Positions 62,746 to 64,000 of a stretch of DNA of 64,000 bases are shown here, piece by piece (position 1 is the stretch's first letter; the number at the start of each line of letters is the position of its first letter). The notes beneath the pieces are model-generated. The model was given only the letters and a program-made list of their open reading frames with translations, did not search any database and was not told the DNA's origin. The stretch is taken from positions 387,001 to 451,000 of the forward strand of contig NZ_AP023367.1 in NCBI RefSeq assembly GCF_014218335.1. Direction: 5' to 3'. The position numbers and the translations under genes were made by a program. The DNA is from Anaerocolumna cellulosilytica (lineage in GTDB: Bacteria; Bacillota; Clostridia; Lachnospirales; Lachnospiraceae).

Positions 62746-63243
62746 TTGGCAAAATTAACTGATAAACAACAAAGGTTTGTAGATGAATACCTGATTGACC
62801 TGAACGCAACACAGGCTGCTATTCGTGCGGGATATTCAGTAAATAATGCTGATGAAATAGGCTCTGAATTGCTAGGGAAAACTAGAGTTTTAGAAGCGGT
62901 ATCTAAAGCAATGGCAGAGAGGTCAAAACGAACTGGTGTAACTGTTGATAGAATCGTACTTGAACTTGCTAAAATTGCATTCATTAAAATGACAGATGTT
63001 GTTGATTCAAAAGGCAGAATAAAGGAGACTGCAACAGATGATGATTTATCCTGTATTGAATATATCAGATACAAACAATTAGATTCTGATACAAGTTCGT
63101 TAGAGGAAAGGGAAGTGAAAATTGCATCCAAGGTTAAGGCCCTTGAATTACTAGGTAAGCACTTAGGGATGTGGAATGATAAGCTTAATGTAAGCGTAAC
63201 ACTTCCTGTTGTCATATCCGGGGATGATCAACTTGAAGACTAA
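62746..63243 (+). CDS. terS: Terminase small subunit (Terminase_2 family)
   Basis: 165 aa. N-terminal KLTDKQQRFVDEYLIDLNAT, AAIRAGYS and the central coiled coil typical of Terminase_2 small subunits, ending KALELLGKHLGMWNDK. It recognises pac/cos DNA and starts packaging with a large subunit. In satellites, such a protein redirects helper-phage packaging. Start taken as TTG 62746 (MAKLTDKQ); the frame is open to GTG 62737. Confidence 0.88.
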   Translation: MAKLTDKQQRFVDEYLIDLNATQAAIRAGYSVNNADEIGSELLGKTRVLEAVSKAMAERSKRTGVTVDRIVLELAKIAFIKMTDVVDSKGRIKETATDDDLSCIEYIRYKQLDSDTSSLEEREVKIASKVKALELLGKHLGMWNDKLNVSVTLPVVISGDDQLED

Positions 63244-63262
63244 AAGAAGGTAGGTGAAAATT

Positions 63263-63634
63263 ATGAATGGTTTAATTGAAAACAAAAAGAATCCTAAAAC
63301 ATGGGGGATAACACAGCAAGAAATGAACTTTGCAGATGAGTATGTAATGTTATACTTTCACTCTCCATCAATTTATGCGGGAATGGGTGTGGATGCTGCA
63401 AAAAATGCCGGGTATGAAATACCTGTAGATGACAATAAAGCGGATGTCCTTTAAAAATCCCTGCTAGTAAAGAAGGAAATTAAGAACTACATAAATTTTG
63501 AGATTGCACGATTTAGAGATATTTTATCGGGTGAACAAAGAAGAAACCTTTGGAGGTATATTTCTGATTTTTCAGGTGGTACACCTGAAGCTGGTACTAC
63601 ATCTGATGATTATGGTAGCATAATCAGACACTAG
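63263..63634 (+). pseudogene. Second terminase-small-like gene split by an ochre codon
   Basis: The first part (63263-63454, 63 aa) reads MNGLIENKKNPKTWGITQQE and stops at TAA after ADVL. The same frame continues without a break: KSLLVKKEIKNYINFEIARF... to TAG at 63632. Together 122 residues with the helix pattern of a terminase small subunit N-terminal region (QQEMNFADEY, DAAKNAGY). A single TAA-creating change explains the split. Confidence 0.65.
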
Positions 63635-63654
63635 AAAGGAATTGTGAAAATAGT

Positions 63655-64000
63655 ATGGAAGAAAAATTATATGAAACTTGTGCAAAACAGGTAGTGGTAT
63701 TATTACGGGATTATAGGGTTGAACTTGATAATATAAAAGAAAGTACCCAAAAGGTAAAAGCTGATCCAAGGTATACGGAGTTAGGGAAAAAACAACTACT
63801 TACTGGTTTAGTAAAAGAATTAAAAGATTTGAATGAATCGACAACAGAGGCATTGAAAAAAATTATCTTAACCTTTTGTGACAAATACAAAGTGACTTTC
63901 AGTGATGATAAAGGTCAACATCAAACAGAAATAGCTAATGCATTAAAGATTATTGATATGTGCGGTATGAATCTTAGTGTTGAACTGCTTCAAAGCACTA
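63655..64000 (+). CDS. Unknown phage/satellite protein, 3' end beyond window
   Basis: Open from ATG 63655 (MEEKLYETCAKQVVVLLRDY) to the window edge, 115 codons, with AGAAAGGAATTG upstream. Helical and charged in the first 70 residues. Not recognised; the position after terminase genes suggests a packaging or structural accessory. Confidence 0.6.
   Translation, partial: MEEKLYETCAKQVVVLLRDYRVELDNIKESTQKVKADPRYTELGKKQLLTGLVKELKDLNESTTEALKKIILTFCDKYKVTFSDDKGQHQTEIANALKIIDMCGMNLSVELLQST

Larger units (their letters stand above)
54483..64000. mobile_element. Element 2: phage-satellite-like integrative element, right end outside window
   Basis: Gene order: MazF-fold protein, integrase, XRE repressor, divergent Cro-like regulator, excisionase-like protein, primase-helicase, iteron origin, small genes, Mor-like activator, terminase small subunit. 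This is the layout of Gram-positive phage-inducible chromosomal islands, although a compact prophage cannot be excluded because no gene beyond 64.0 kb is visible. Confidence 0.7.

Noticed and set aside
1-64000. tRNA, rRNA or CRISPR loci
   Set aside because: No cloverleaf with CCA-type ends, no rRNA-like blocks and no regularly spaced repeat array were noticed on either strand.

Overview
The window looks like the chromosome of a low-GC anaerobic Firmicute of the class Clostridia, most likely the family Lachnospiraceae. Pointers are the AT-rich composition, strong AGGAGG ribosome binding sites, the S10-spc-alpha ribosomal order with secY-adk-map-KOW protein-infA-rpmJ, a ribosomal protein L17 enlarged by an internal insertion, a T-box in front of metG, and a ydjFGHI-like PspA cluster. 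The species cannot be named from this sequence alone.

Layout. 1-16.1 kb holds metabolic and envelope genes: the end of fructose-bisphosphate aldolase, a T-box-controlled short methionyl-tRNA synthetase and a LysE-type exporter (both on the minus strand), a GH130 glycoside phosphorylase, a phosphohexomutase, a small lipoprotein, a four-gene PspA / zinc-ribbon / TPM / SPFH cluster (minus strand), an SGNH esterase, a LacI regulator and an rRNA-methyltransferase-like protein. 16.2-33.6 kb is the S10-spc-alpha ribosomal superoperon with secY, adk, map, infA, rpmJ (too short for routine ORF calling) and rpoA. 33.7-39.1 kb is a sugar island (AraC regulator, PTS EIIBC, GH106-like hydrolase) lying between rplQ and ecfA1, genes that are commonly adjacent in Firmicutes. 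39.3-44.0 kb returns to the conserved block ecfA1-ecfA2-ecfT-truA-rplM-rpsI.

44.0-64.0 kb is mobile DNA: two integrative elements in tandem at the 3' end of rpsI. Their tyrosine integrases are paralogous. Each element has three 8-bp arm sites at exactly 11-bp phasing, but the repeat sequence differs (AACTAACA in element 1, AATACACA in element 2). Element 1 (about 44.03-54.48 kb) is a mobilizable element with an XRE repressor, an excisionase-like protein, a RepA-like ATPase, an oriT-like set of inverted repeats and a frameshifted MobV relaxase. Its cargo looks defensive: an McrB-like AAA+ ATPase with coiled coil, a DUF2357/McrC-like nuclease, and then a separate unit of strong promoter, about 190-nt RNA with two covarying hairpin repeats, intrinsic terminator and PBECR4-type nuclease gene. 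That unit has the layout of an RNA-antitoxin (type III-like) module and is the best candidate for an undescribed system here.

Element 2 (about 54.48 kb to beyond the window end) resembles a phage satellite (PICI-like) or a compact prophage: MazF-fold protein with a coiled-coil insertion, integrase, divergent XRE/Cro-like regulators with operators, excisionase-like protein, primase-SF3 helicase followed by iterons flanking an AT-rich tract (a SaPI-like origin), a Mor-like activator and terminase small subunit. It is decaying or freshly hit: it carries an ISAs1-family element with a perfect 10-bp target duplication whose transposase has an in-frame amber codon, and a second terminase-like gene split by an in-frame ochre codon.
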